Shown here: piece after piece, positions 54,842-63,144 of the stretch | Position numbering within the stretch: position 1 is the stretch's first letter | How the letters are laid out: each line of letters starts with the position of its first letter | From: an uncultured Synechococcus sp. | GTDB lineage: Bacteria; Cyanobacteriota; Cyanobacteriia; Phormidesmidales; Phormidesmidaceae | DNA length: 64,000 bases | Direction of reading: 5' to 3' | NCBI GenBank assembly: GCA_937911865.1 | Contig: CALDSK010000023.1 | Location: forward strand, 1-64,000 | Notes under the pieces: generated by a model | Told to the model about the DNA's origin: nothing | What the model saw: the letters and a program-made list of their open reading frames with translations, nothing else | Database searches by the model: none | Position numbers and translations under genes: made by a program

Positions 54842-55849
54842 TGAAACTCAGCCTGATGAAAGACGTTATGGAAACAATCTCAGAGTCTGGAGAAAGTGAG
54901 CTCGCTAATCGGCTTCTCACCGCCTGGCTAACGACTCCTGAGGCTGTCAAATTTTTCCGTGCGAGTGCAAACGTAGTATTCACCTTTACCAAAGCTCATC
55001 ATTCCTACGTTCTACGTTTCAACCACGAAAGTGAAAGAAGCGCTGAAGAGATCCGCGCCGAGATGACCTATTTACAGCATCTTGTGTCAGCCGGTATTTA
55101 TATTGCTCGCCCGGTACGGTCAATCGCAGGTCGCTATGTAGAAAGTATGGAGACGCCCTTAGGAATTTTCCACAGTGTTGTTTTTGAAAAAAATTGTTGG
55201 TCAACAACTAAATATTGACGATCTCACTCTAGATATGTTTGCAATCTGGGGTAAATCACTCGGGAAACTTCATGCTGCCGCGCAGTCGTATACCGGAGTA
55301 GGCAGACCTACTTGGCAGCAACATCTGACTGAGTGCACGCAAAATATTCCAGCGAGCGAACTCGCCGCTCATCGAGTCATTACAAACGTTCGCACCCAGC
55401 TCAATGCACTACCGCAGACCCCAGACACCTTCGGCCTAATTCACTTTGATTTTGAATTAGACAATCTGCTGTGGACACCACAAGGCATTACCTCGATTGA
55501 TTTTGATGACAGCGCATGGTACTGGTTTTCAGCAGATATTGCATTTGCCCTGCGCGATTTGTTTGATGATAATTTCAGAAGGGTAGATACCAACAGTCAA
55601 CCTTTCCGGGTTTTTATGGAAGGGTATCGGGCAGAGCGAGATATCAGCGCAGCAGAAATAGCGCAGTTACCATTGTTTTTGATGTTGCATCACGTGTTGT
55701 CTTTTGCAAAAATACTGCGCGCCCTAAAACCTACCCCCTCCCTTGATGGACCATCTCTCGAAGAGCCTCAATGGGCAGAAACCTTGCGACAGAAGCTAGA
55801 AAGTATAGCGCGAGCCTATCGCAGCGAGTTTATTCACTATACTCGTTAA
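54838..55849 (+). pseudogene. APH-like phosphotransferase interrupted by a frameshift at an A7 run
   Basis: Two overlapping frames reconstruct one aminoglycoside-phosphotransferase-like kinase (about 336 aa). The first (54838-55218) ends after VVFEK and runs off-frame into NCWSTTKY; the second continues as IVGQQLNIDDLTLDMFAIWGKS and contains the catalytic HFDFELDN and IDFDD motifs. The join is at an A7 tract at 55187-55193; removing one A restores the full frame. Either a sequencing error, a recent mutation, or rescue by transcriptional slippage. The substrate is unknown; the neighbouring SRPBCC gene is coupled to it. Confidence 0.75.
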
Positions 55850-55856
55850 ACAAATC

Positions 55857-55882
55857 GGCGATATTTCCGGCGATATTTCTTA
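55857..55882. repeat. 12-bp duplication
   Basis: CGGCGATATTTC is present twice in tandem between the phosphotransferase-like gene and the second DUF4344 gene. Confidence 0.7.
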
Positions 55883-56695
55883 AGAAGGGACTCTCACATA
55901 GGGGCCAATAATCTCTTTCCAGTTCTCCCAAGTTTCCGCATATTCCGTCTCACACATGGCCTGCCTGCGTTCAGGAATGTTGAGTTCTTGCATCAAACCT
56001 GCATAGTTGTTGGGTGAGCTGCCGTAGAGTAAACAAACAATGCTATAAAACCTTTGCAGATCCAGAGAATGCTCATCCCAGTAAGGAATATTAGTATAGT
56101 CTTGTTGCCCAGAGCCTACGTAAAACCAGATTGCGGCGGCCTGAGCCGCAGCATGGCCAACATCAGTTCGAGCTAAAAGAACTGTCGAGAACTGATCGGC
56201 AGCATCCTCTTCTCTCCCTAGCACTGGCACATCGAGAATATCTACCAGCGCGTGGCCTATCTCATGCCACAGCACAAACGCCAGTGCCCCGGCTGTCGAG
56301 ACTTCTGCGGGGGGTGCACTGGGGTCATTCTGAGAAGCGTACAAGTTTAAGAAGTAGTCTACTAGCTCGTAGCACATCACAATTTGCCGATCGACAGGAG
56401 AATAGTAGGCATTGACCATACCGCATTCCTGCTGATTCACAGTCAAGGGCTCTGGCAAAAATAAAATTTGGTTGACCCCTGATAATAGCCGTTCCATCGA
56501 CTGGGTTCGCTGCATTAATCCCTGTATTTCTTGCCCTCGCCCAGTTTCCGCTGTGGTGTAAGTAACGGTAAAACTAGGTGTAGTCGTAGTTTGTTGCTGG
56601 GTTTGGCTCTGAGCGATACCGCTAAACAATCCTATCGACAGCCACAAGCCAACAAGTGCATAGCCGATGACTTTCAAGACAATTTGTCTCTTCAT
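55880..56695 (-). CDS. DUF4344 metallopeptidase-like protein, copy 2
   Basis: A 271-aa paralogue of the product at 52561-53403, with a cleaner signal peptide (LVGLWLSIGLFSGIAQS). HEIGH is at 144-148 and PVLGREEDAADQFS follows. Cysteine positions match copy 1. Same direction and same upstream neighbour type (a secreted unknown protein), so the pair looks like a duplicated two-gene unit. Confidence 0.83.
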   Translation of the reverse strand: MKRQIVLKVIGYALVGLWLSIGLFSGIAQSQTQQQTTTTPSFTVTYTTAETGRGQEIQGLMQRTQSMERLLSGVNQILFLPEPLTVNQQECGMVNAYYSPVDRQIVMCYELVDYFLNLYASQNDPSAPPAEVSTAGALAFVLWHEIGHALVDILDVPVLGREEDAADQFSTVLLARTDVGHAAAQAAAIWFYVGSGQQDYTNIPYWDEHSLDLQRFYSIVCLLYGSSPNNYAGLMQELNIPERRQAMCETEYAETWENWKEIIGPYVRVPS

Positions 56696-57000
56696 CTTAG
56701 ACAGCCTCTACCCGATTTACTCCGCTCAATTCACGTATGGCAGTCGCCGAATACATCCGGCGACTGCTGACCACTTAGCTCTATGTGCAGCAAAGGTTTC
56801 AGTGCAGCAAAGGTATTACCTATTGGAGATGTGCTGAGCTAAGTGGCGAAGGCTATAAGAAGACTGTTCGCTCTTCATATCAGCCACTTAGTCTTCTACG
56901 TTAGCGAATGTGGCTCGCTCAAGAAATCGACCGACTGGTCATTTTATTTAACCGTATCAAAGCGATTACCAAAGCAGTGAATTTATTACCATCAGATAAT
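56696..57000. repeat. Spacer with a 16-bp direct repeat
   Basis: The spacer contains GTGCAGCAAAGGT twice at about 56781-56812. No gene or regulator site was recognised in the rest. Confidence 0.5.
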
Positions 57001-57909
57001 TCACTCTTTCTTAGCCTGCGCTCTGATCAAGTACTCGTCAGTAACGCCGCGCAGCTGAACAACATTAAGTGCGCCACGCCATGCTTCTCCTTGCTCGTTC
57101 TCAACCGCCCAACTTGACCACGACAGAACATCGTCATTCGTCTGATCTACTAGCCTCCAACCAGCTTGTTCAAATTGTTCGCTCAGATGCGATAACAATG
57201 CTGCGCTCGTCATTTGACTGCTAACGACAACATCGGTATAAATAAAGTCACCTCTATAGCCAGAGTGAGATGTCGAGATATCCGTACCAGTAGGGAGCTG
57301 TAGAGTAGGTAAAGAGGGCAGTTCTACCGAATTGTCGCAAGCTGAGCTGCTCATAGCGCTTTGATCGGGAAGGATGCTGAGTCTAACGTCAGTAAGCCCG
57401 GTCAGCTCTACTTCCCAGGCAGTGAGTTGTACCATCAAATCTTCAGTTGTAGAGCAAAAAATTGGTGGCAAGTCCATCTCGGGCGTTTCAGCAGTCGCAG
57501 TGGCAGTCGAGATTCCCCATACGCTAACAGGAGACACACCAGCTTTCCAACCAGCACCGAGTAGCTGGTCCTCATAGAAAGCCTTGACCTCATCTGCGGT
57601 CTGCTCCGAGTCAATATAAACTTCAACAAAATCATTGTGTCGAATGACGCTGCCAAGCAACTGAGACCCTTCAGGCATGGGCAACGGTTCTATGGGGAGC
57701 GTGTCAGGAAGTTTGCCAACGACTAGCTCAGAATCAGGTATAGAACTCACGCCAATAAAACGCTCAGCTAGCGATCTCAAGAGTTCCATTTCATCGGCAG
57801 ATTCCGTAGCCCGCTCAGACTGATTCATCTGCGCGTTTGCGTCAACTATACTGATTGCTAGCGTTATACTAACAAGCCAGGCTAGCAAAGACAGCATTTT
57901 GAATTTCAT
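57001..57909 (-). CDS. Secreted protein of unknown function
   Basis: A 302-aa exported protein with a clear signal peptide (MLSLLAWLVSITLAISIVDA, cleavage near ANAQ). It appears to hold two related halves: a first domain around 75-170 (LLGSVIRHNDFVEVYIDSEQ, ending GAGWKAG) and a second around 215-295 (GYRGDFIYTDVVVSSQM, ending EQAGWRLV), each with a similar strand/helix/AGW ending. No family recognised. It lies directly upstream of the second DUF4344 gene. Confidence 0.7.
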   Translation of the reverse strand: MKFKMLSLLAWLVSITLAISIVDANAQMNQSERATESADEMELLRSLAERFIGVSSIPDSELVVGKLPDTLPIEPLPMPEGSQLLGSVIRHNDFVEVYIDSEQTADEVKAFYEDQLLGAGWKAGVSPVSVWGISTATATAETPEMDLPPIFCSTTEDLMVQLTAWEVELTGLTDVRLSILPDQSAMSSSACDNSVELPSLPTLQLPTGTDISTSHSGYRGDFIYTDVVVSSQMTSAALLSHLSEQFEQAGWRLVDQTNDDVLSWSSWAVENEQGEAWRGALNVVQLRGVTDEYLIRAQAKKE

Positions 57910-58029
57910 TGCAGGAGCCTCTATCGAACAGAGTCTTAGTCTGGCTCTTTAAAGTTTCAACTTGCATCATCCGACTGGTTATTTTCAAGTCTGTTTTCTG
58001 TCTTACTCAATTCAAACCATAAATGATAA

Positions 58030-58182
58030 GTGCTACTGGTCAGTGGGAAGCTTCTGCCGAATTTAAAGAAAGGAGGATTGTTTTTGCTGACAGCCGGACT
58101 GAGTGTAGAGAAAATTGCTGAGCAGCTACAGGTGGATTTAGATGCGGTTCGCAAAGCGGCAAAACCAAAGAATGCCTTGTAG
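58030..58182 (+). pseudogene. Possible remnant of a transposase-associated (Rpn-type) protein
   Basis: A short frame ending at TAG (58180-58182) encodes LTAGLSVEKIAEQLQVDLDAVRKAAK, which resembles the C-terminal tail of cyanobacterial Rpn/PD-(D/E)XK transposase-like proteins. No upstream domain remains. An AGGAGG stands 7 nt before a TTG at 58084, so expression as a roughly 32-aa peptide cannot be excluded. Low certainty. Confidence 0.35.
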
Positions 58183-58215
58183 CGAGGTGTAAAGAGTAGA
58201 CGCGCATCAAGCTGG

Positions 58216-59451
58216 TTACGCTTTGTTGTACAGTGAGCGGCTTACGAGTCCTGTCGCTAGCATGGCGATCGCACAACCTACATACAGTACCGAACTGCCC
58301 GCACCCGCACCCATACCAAAAATATAGCCCAGCGGCTGCGCGGGTGATGTCATCATCGGTTCTAAGACTCGATCGGCCAGTGGGCCTGCAAGTAAAGCTG
58401 CCAGGGCGCTCACGATTTGGATGATCAGATCATTGGCGGCAAACACGCGGCCTTGAATTTCTGGTGTTGTAGATTCCATCCAGAGCGCGGTTTCGGAACT
58501 GCCCAGCAGTGGGAAGTTGAAGGACGAACAGAATTGAGCTGGTAGCCAGATAAGAGGCGATCGCCCCAACCCAAACACAAGTTTACTGAGCCCTGCACCA
58601 ATAAACCCAATAAACAGTCCTTGAGTACGCTGCTTTGGCCCACCCCAAGCGCTGAGGATAATCGCGCCCGTAACACCGCCAATGCCTGCTGCGGTTGCAG
58701 TACTTGCTAGGACTCTAGCATCGCCATTTGTCCGGGCTAAAATCATCGGATCGTAGATGGCTTCGCCCAGGTCGTGAAAGAACCAGAACAATGCGGTGAT
58801 GACGATGAGCGTTCTTAACTCGCTGCGAGTCCATACGTGACGCAGACCAAAAGTGAGCTGGTGGATAATGGAGCCAGATTTTTCGCTAGGTAGCGGTTGC
58901 GGAATATAAACAAACAGAAGCGTGATAATGGCGATACCAAACGTTGCTAAATCGATCAGTAAAATGCCGGGCAGCTGAATCAGCGGATAGAGAAAACCGG
59001 CGAAGGCAGGCGCGACGATGGATGAGCCGTAGTGGACGGCTGAATTCATGCTGTTGGCGCGGGTGTATTGCGCAGGCGAGACGATAAGAGAGACAGAGGT
59101 TTGGTAAGCGAGGCTCTGAATCTGGCCGAAGCCGCCGTTGATGGCAGCTGCGAGGTAAATGTGCCAAATTAAGAGACTGTCGGTAAAGTAGAGTGCGCCG
59201 ATGGCTAGGGTGCAGAGAGATGCGGTCGCATCTCCCAAAAACATCAACCGCTTACGATTAAAGCGATCTACCCACAGCCCAGCAAATAACGATATGGGAA
59301 TTTGGGGCAACCCATAAAAGAAACCTACGAGAGCCAAAGCTGTGGCAGAATTCGTTACTTCCCAGGCCCACAGCACTAGTGCGAACTCACTCATTTGGGT
59401 ACCAACAGACGAAGTAAGCTGCCCAAACCAGATTAAAGTGAAAGTACGCAT
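58216..59451 (-). CDS. MFS exporter (EntS-like, probably siderophore)
   Basis: A 411-aa MFS protein of the MFS_3/EntS type: LIWFGQLTSSVGTQMSEFALVLWAWEVTNSATAL opening and DRFNRKRLMFLGDA after helix 2. Twelve spans predicted. It begins 9 bp after the FecB-type gene and is therefore likely to export the siderophore whose ferric form is taken up by the neighbouring system. Substrate not shown directly. Confidence 0.85.
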   Translation of the reverse strand: MRTFTLIWFGQLTSSVGTQMSEFALVLWAWEVTNSATALALVGFFYGLPQIPISLFAGLWVDRFNRKRLMFLGDATASLCTLAIGALYFTDSLLIWHIYLAAAINGGFGQIQSLAYQTSVSLIVSPAQYTRANSMNSAVHYGSSIVAPAFAGFLYPLIQLPGILLIDLATFGIAIITLLFVYIPQPLPSEKSGSIIHQLTFGLRHVWTRSELRTLIVITALFWFFHDLGEAIYDPMILARTNGDARVLASTATAAGIGGVTGAIILSAWGGPKQRTQGLFIGFIGAGLSKLVFGLGRSPLIWLPAQFCSSFNFPLLGSSETALWMESTTPEIQGRVFAANDLIIQIVSALAALLAGPLADRVLEPMMTSPAQPLGYIFGMGAGAGSSVLYVGCAIAMLATGLVSRSLYNKA

Positions 59452-59460
59452 AAACGGATG

Positions 59461-60435
59461 CTATTTATCTATTAAGTGTTTAAAGAGATCGTCGATTATT
59501 AAATTAGCCGCAATGGGATTTCCAGCTCGCCAAATGTCTGCATCAACAACGTACACTTGGTTTGATTGAACCGCCTTAAGCTGTTGCCAGAGCGGTTTCT
59601 TCTCCCAGTTAGCAAGCGTTTGTTTAGACGCTTCATCGTAAATGCTGAAAAACAAAATATCAGCATCAATAGTAGGCAGTAGCTCTTCAGACAGCGCAAT
59701 TGTGCCGTCTTCTGTAGCCGGATAGTCAGGCTGACGAATACCAAGGTCGGAAAGGATGCTGCCGATAAATGAATTCTCAGCATCTATCGTCATTCCACCG
59801 GCGTATGAATAGAGAGAAGTTACCTTTTTGTTTGTTAGCTGATTGTCTAACGCTGCTTTGAGTTCAGAAATACGCTGCGAGTAATCTGCCCAAACCTCCT
59901 CAGCGGCATTTTCTTTCCCTAATATACGAGCCACAAAATCGAAATGCTCGCGCCATGAAGAGTAGCCTTTCCATTCGCCTAGCGCGGTGGGTGCAATTTG
60001 TGAGAGTGGTTCGAAGGTAAATTCTCCAGCATATTCTAAGCCAACAATTAAATCGGGTTTGAGTGAAAGAATCTCTTCTAAATTAGGCTCTTCGCTGCGA
60101 CCAACTAGCTTAGTCTGAGAGCTGTAGCTGCTAAGGTAGTCTATTGATACGTCTTCGTAGGTGGCTGTGCCGATAGGGGTAATGCCTAGCGCGATCGCAT
60201 CTGCAAATGTTGTTTCTTCTAAACTAATGACTGCTTGAGGGTTTGCGGGAACACACACCTGACCCAAAGCATGTTCGCTTAGATGGCAGTCAGACAAGGG
60301 CTGAGATTGGACGCTTTGGCTAGTTGAGCCACCTTGACAGGCGGCGATAAGACCTGCGCTTAGCAGTCCTAACACTAAGAAACAAAGTTGGCGTTGAATC
60401 GTTTGGACTTGCTGTAGCATAGTGCTCGGCAACAT
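59461..60435 (-). CDS. Iron-siderophore ABC transporter binding lipoprotein (FecB-type)
   Basis: A 324-aa periplasmic binding protein with lipobox IAAC (Cys33). The mature part carries PQAVISLEETTFADAIALGITPIG and later LKPDLIVGLEY, typical of cluster A-8 ferric siderophore binding proteins. No permease or ATPase follows in the window; those subunits must be elsewhere. Two ATGs (60435, 60420) are possible. Confidence 0.9.
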   Translation of the reverse strand: MLPSTMLQQVQTIQRQLCFLVLGLLSAGLIAACQGGSTSQSVQSQPLSDCHLSEHALGQVCVPANPQAVISLEETTFADAIALGITPIGTATYEDVSIDYLSSYSSQTKLVGRSEEPNLEEILSLKPDLIVGLEYAGEFTFEPLSQIAPTALGEWKGYSSWREHFDFVARILGKENAAEEVWADYSQRISELKAALDNQLTNKKVTSLYSYAGGMTIDAENSFIGSILSDLGIRQPDYPATEDGTIALSEELLPTIDADILFFSIYDEASKQTLANWEKKPLWQQLKAVQSNQVYVVDADIWRAGNPIAANLIIDDLFKHLIDK

Positions 60436-60463
60436 AAAGGATGGTTAATCTTTAGCTGTTGTT

Positions 60464-62950
60464 CTAGAAGTCCCAAGATACGGAAGCCCTCACAGAGAAC
60501 GGAGCCCCTGGTCTGACTCGCAAATCACTTTCAACGTTTTCAAAGTAATCAGTGTCGAACAGATTTTCAAAATTGATTGCGGTGCGGAAGCGATCGCGCT
60601 TGTAGAACACCGAAGCGTCGGTACGAACATAGCTAGGAACCTCAAAGCTGTTGGCAAAATCGCCCTGGCGATCGCCTACATAAAAGAGTCCTAAACCCAA
60701 ACCCAAGCCTTGCAAGCTTCCTTGCTGAATTTCATAGGTTGTAAACAGGCTCGCAGCATGCTCAGGATTATTCGGGACAAGATTGCCGATCGGAATATCA
60801 TTGTCTTCGGTCACAGTGGCATCATTGTAAGTGTAGCCACCTGTAATGTTCCATCCTGGTAAAATCTCTCCTGAAGCCACCAGCTCCACGCCCCGACTCC
60901 GCTGTTCGCCTGTGACAACCTGAAAGAAAACATCTTCAGGATCTGTCGTTGGAACATTGGTGATAGACAAATCAAAGTATGCCAGCGTCAACGATAAGTT
61001 ATCGTTAATATTTGTTTTGGCACCTATCTCAAACTGGGTTCCTCTTTGCGGCGCGAAGCGATCTCCTTCACTGCTAAAGCCAAAAGAGTTCGGGATGAAT
61101 GAGCGACTATAGTTTGTATATAGCGCTAGTTCAGGAATCGGCTGATACACTAGGCCAACCCGAGGACTAAATTCTTCTTCTCGGCTAGACTCTTCTGTGT
61201 TAGCGACCAAATCCGTAAAGTCAGTGTCAATAATATCGAATCGACCGCCCAGCAGTAGCGTCAAATTATCTGTGAAGCTGATTCTATCCTGCAGATAAAT
61301 GCCCAGAATGCTAGTGTCCGTTGAGCTGCTAAAGAATTCTGTAGCCGGTTGAAGAACAAGACTATCGTTTTCTGGTGCAAATAGATCAATAGAATTGACA
61401 TCACCGACCTCAATTTCATCAGAGTCATTTCTTTCAGAAAGTTCTATGCCTGCTAACAGTTCGTGCTCGATACTTCCCGTCTCAAAATTACCAACTGCGT
61501 ATGTTTCAAAGAGATAGCTACGGCTCTCGAACTCAGGAACATCTGCGAATCCTCTTTCTAGGGTGCGCTCATCCTCTTGTAGCCCAAATTCAAAGATAGA
61601 AAACTCTGGAGCCGAGCGTCGAGCGTACTGTAAGGCGTTATGAATTCTCCAATCTTCGTCGAAGCGATGCTCTAAATCGTAGCCAATCGTAATCGTATCG
61701 ATCGCCCGATTATCCACATCCGCATCTCCAATGTTGCGACCTCGATCAAGTTCTCCGTTGATATTAGGCAGGACAGTACCTCTAGCAGGTAATCCAAAGT
61801 CGTTATCTGCGCTCAGGCTGGTGTATTCAACCTCAAAGTTGACATCAGTGTTTTCATTTGGTGCCCACGATATCACCGGGGCCACCAAATAGCGCTGACG
61901 GCTCACATCGTCAATAAAACTACCTTCGTTTTCTGCGGCCAAGTTCAAGCGATATTTTACGGTTTCATCCTGATTGATAGGGCCTGATAAATCCAGCGCT
62001 GCACGATACAGATCGAAACTACCCACAGCGGCATCAACGCTGTAGAAAGGCTCGTCAGTCGGCTTTTTGGTAATAGCATTGACGGTACCACCAAAGGACC
62101 CTTGACCATAGAGCACAGAGGCTGGACCTCTCAGTATTTCAAGACTCTCAATATTAGCGGTTTGTATACTGGTGGCACCCAACACATTACTGGTCAAACC
62201 ATTCCGCCGAAAATCGGCTTGGAAGCCGCGAATAATCACATCGTTAAACAGTGAATTGTTAAATGAAGAGATTACACCCGGAGAGGTTCTGAGCGCTTCT
62301 ACAATGCTATTGACGCCGCGCTCCTCAATGGTTTCACGAGGAATCACCTGAATCGATTGCGGCACATCCAAAGGCGAAAGCTCTGTTCGGGTTGCAGCCG
62401 TAACCGTCAACCGAATGGCCTCATCTTCGCTACTGGCCTCACCGACTGACGCTATACCGGGTACAACACTCAGCACTAAGTTTCCAGCAGCTTCACCAAT
62501 TTGCGCTGTAGGCACGGCGTCAACTCCGGTAATGACAACCCGTACTCTATCGCTCTCTATCGCCGAAACCTGCACCAGCGCAATTCCCTCTGTTGGGCCA
62601 AACTGTTCAGCTGTTGATTCGTCGGCCAAATTCAAGGCAGCGTTTGTAATGTCAAAAATTAGGGCATTTCCACTAACTTGAGAAGCCCCTACAGATAAAG
62701 GCTGATCAGATGTCAGTGAAATCGTGATGCCTTCAGCTGCCGGACTTATTTGCACCGCTGAAATCTCAGCAGTCTCTGTGGTTTCAGCCTGCGCTACCCA
62801 GTCGTCTAAGGTTAGCGGCTCGGCAACAATAGATGATGTCTGCTCTTCTCCATTGGCCTCAACAACCTTTAAAGGACTGGCGACAACTGGAATCCCGACG
62901 GCTAGCCAGCCGACTGCCAATAGCCCAAAACTTAAAATCTTTGCAATCAT
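60464..62950 (-). CDS. TonB-dependent siderophore receptor with AMIN domain
   Basis: An 828-aa outer-membrane receptor. Signal peptide at about 1-25; AMIN domain at about 60-160 (ISLTSDQPLSVGASQVSG), a common cyanobacterial addition that binds the cell wall; plug domain at about 190-310 (VIPRETIEERGVNSIVEALRTSPGV, LRGPASVLYGQGSFGGTVN); 22-strand barrel to the C-terminal phenylalanine (RASVSWDF). Start set at 62950 (MIAKILSFG), with GGAG just upstream. First gene after the AraC regulator in a siderophore operon. Confidence 0.93.
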   Translation of the reverse strand: MIAKILSFGLLAVGWLAVGIPVVASPLKVVEANGEEQTSSIVAEPLTLDDWVAQAETTETAEISAVQISPAAEGITISLTSDQPLSVGASQVSGNALIFDITNAALNLADESTAEQFGPTEGIALVQVSAIESDRVRVVITGVDAVPTAQIGEAAGNLVLSVVPGIASVGEASSEDEAIRLTVTAATRTELSPLDVPQSIQVIPRETIEERGVNSIVEALRTSPGVISSFNNSLFNDVIIRGFQADFRRNGLTSNVLGATSIQTANIESLEILRGPASVLYGQGSFGGTVNAITKKPTDEPFYSVDAAVGSFDLYRAALDLSGPINQDETVKYRLNLAAENEGSFIDDVSRQRYLVAPVISWAPNENTDVNFEVEYTSLSADNDFGLPARGTVLPNINGELDRGRNIGDADVDNRAIDTITIGYDLEHRFDEDWRIHNALQYARRSAPEFSIFEFGLQEDERTLERGFADVPEFESRSYLFETYAVGNFETGSIEHELLAGIELSERNDSDEIEVGDVNSIDLFAPENDSLVLQPATEFFSSSTDTSILGIYLQDRISFTDNLTLLLGGRFDIIDTDFTDLVANTEESSREEEFSPRVGLVYQPIPELALYTNYSRSFIPNSFGFSSEGDRFAPQRGTQFEIGAKTNINDNLSLTLAYFDLSITNVPTTDPEDVFFQVVTGEQRSRGVELVASGEILPGWNITGGYTYNDATVTEDNDIPIGNLVPNNPEHAASLFTTYEIQQGSLQGLGLGLGLFYVGDRQGDFANSFEVPSYVRTDASVFYKRDRFRTAINFENLFDTDYFENVESDLRVRPGAPFSVRASVSWDF

Positions 62951-63060
62951 AATCTCCACACACGTAGCCGTTGGCACAGGCTTATCCGCAGCGCCTTTAT
63001 GCGATAGATAAGAAAAATTCCTAACTAGATGCTCGCTAGATTACGACGCCTCAGGAAACG

Positions 63061-63104
63061 TTTTCTCTTGCAAATGGAGTTTTTTCTCTTGTAGACGGAG
63101 ATTT
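63061..63104. promoter_or_regulatory. 21-bp direct repeat upstream of the receptor gene
   Basis: Two copies of a TTTTCTCTTG-(N)-GGAG-TTT pattern lie between the AraC gene and the receptor start, about 110-155 bp upstream of the latter. AraC-family activators bind such direct repeats, so this is a candidate operator. It could also be a slippage product like the other arrays. Confidence 0.5.
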
Positions 63105-63144
63105 TAAGCAGCTAGGTCTCTTGCCATATTGCTTTCTTCCTAAG

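Noticed and set aside
56908..57117. 69-aa plus-strand ORF
   Set aside because: Overlaps the end of the secreted-protein gene in antisense and shows no coding features.
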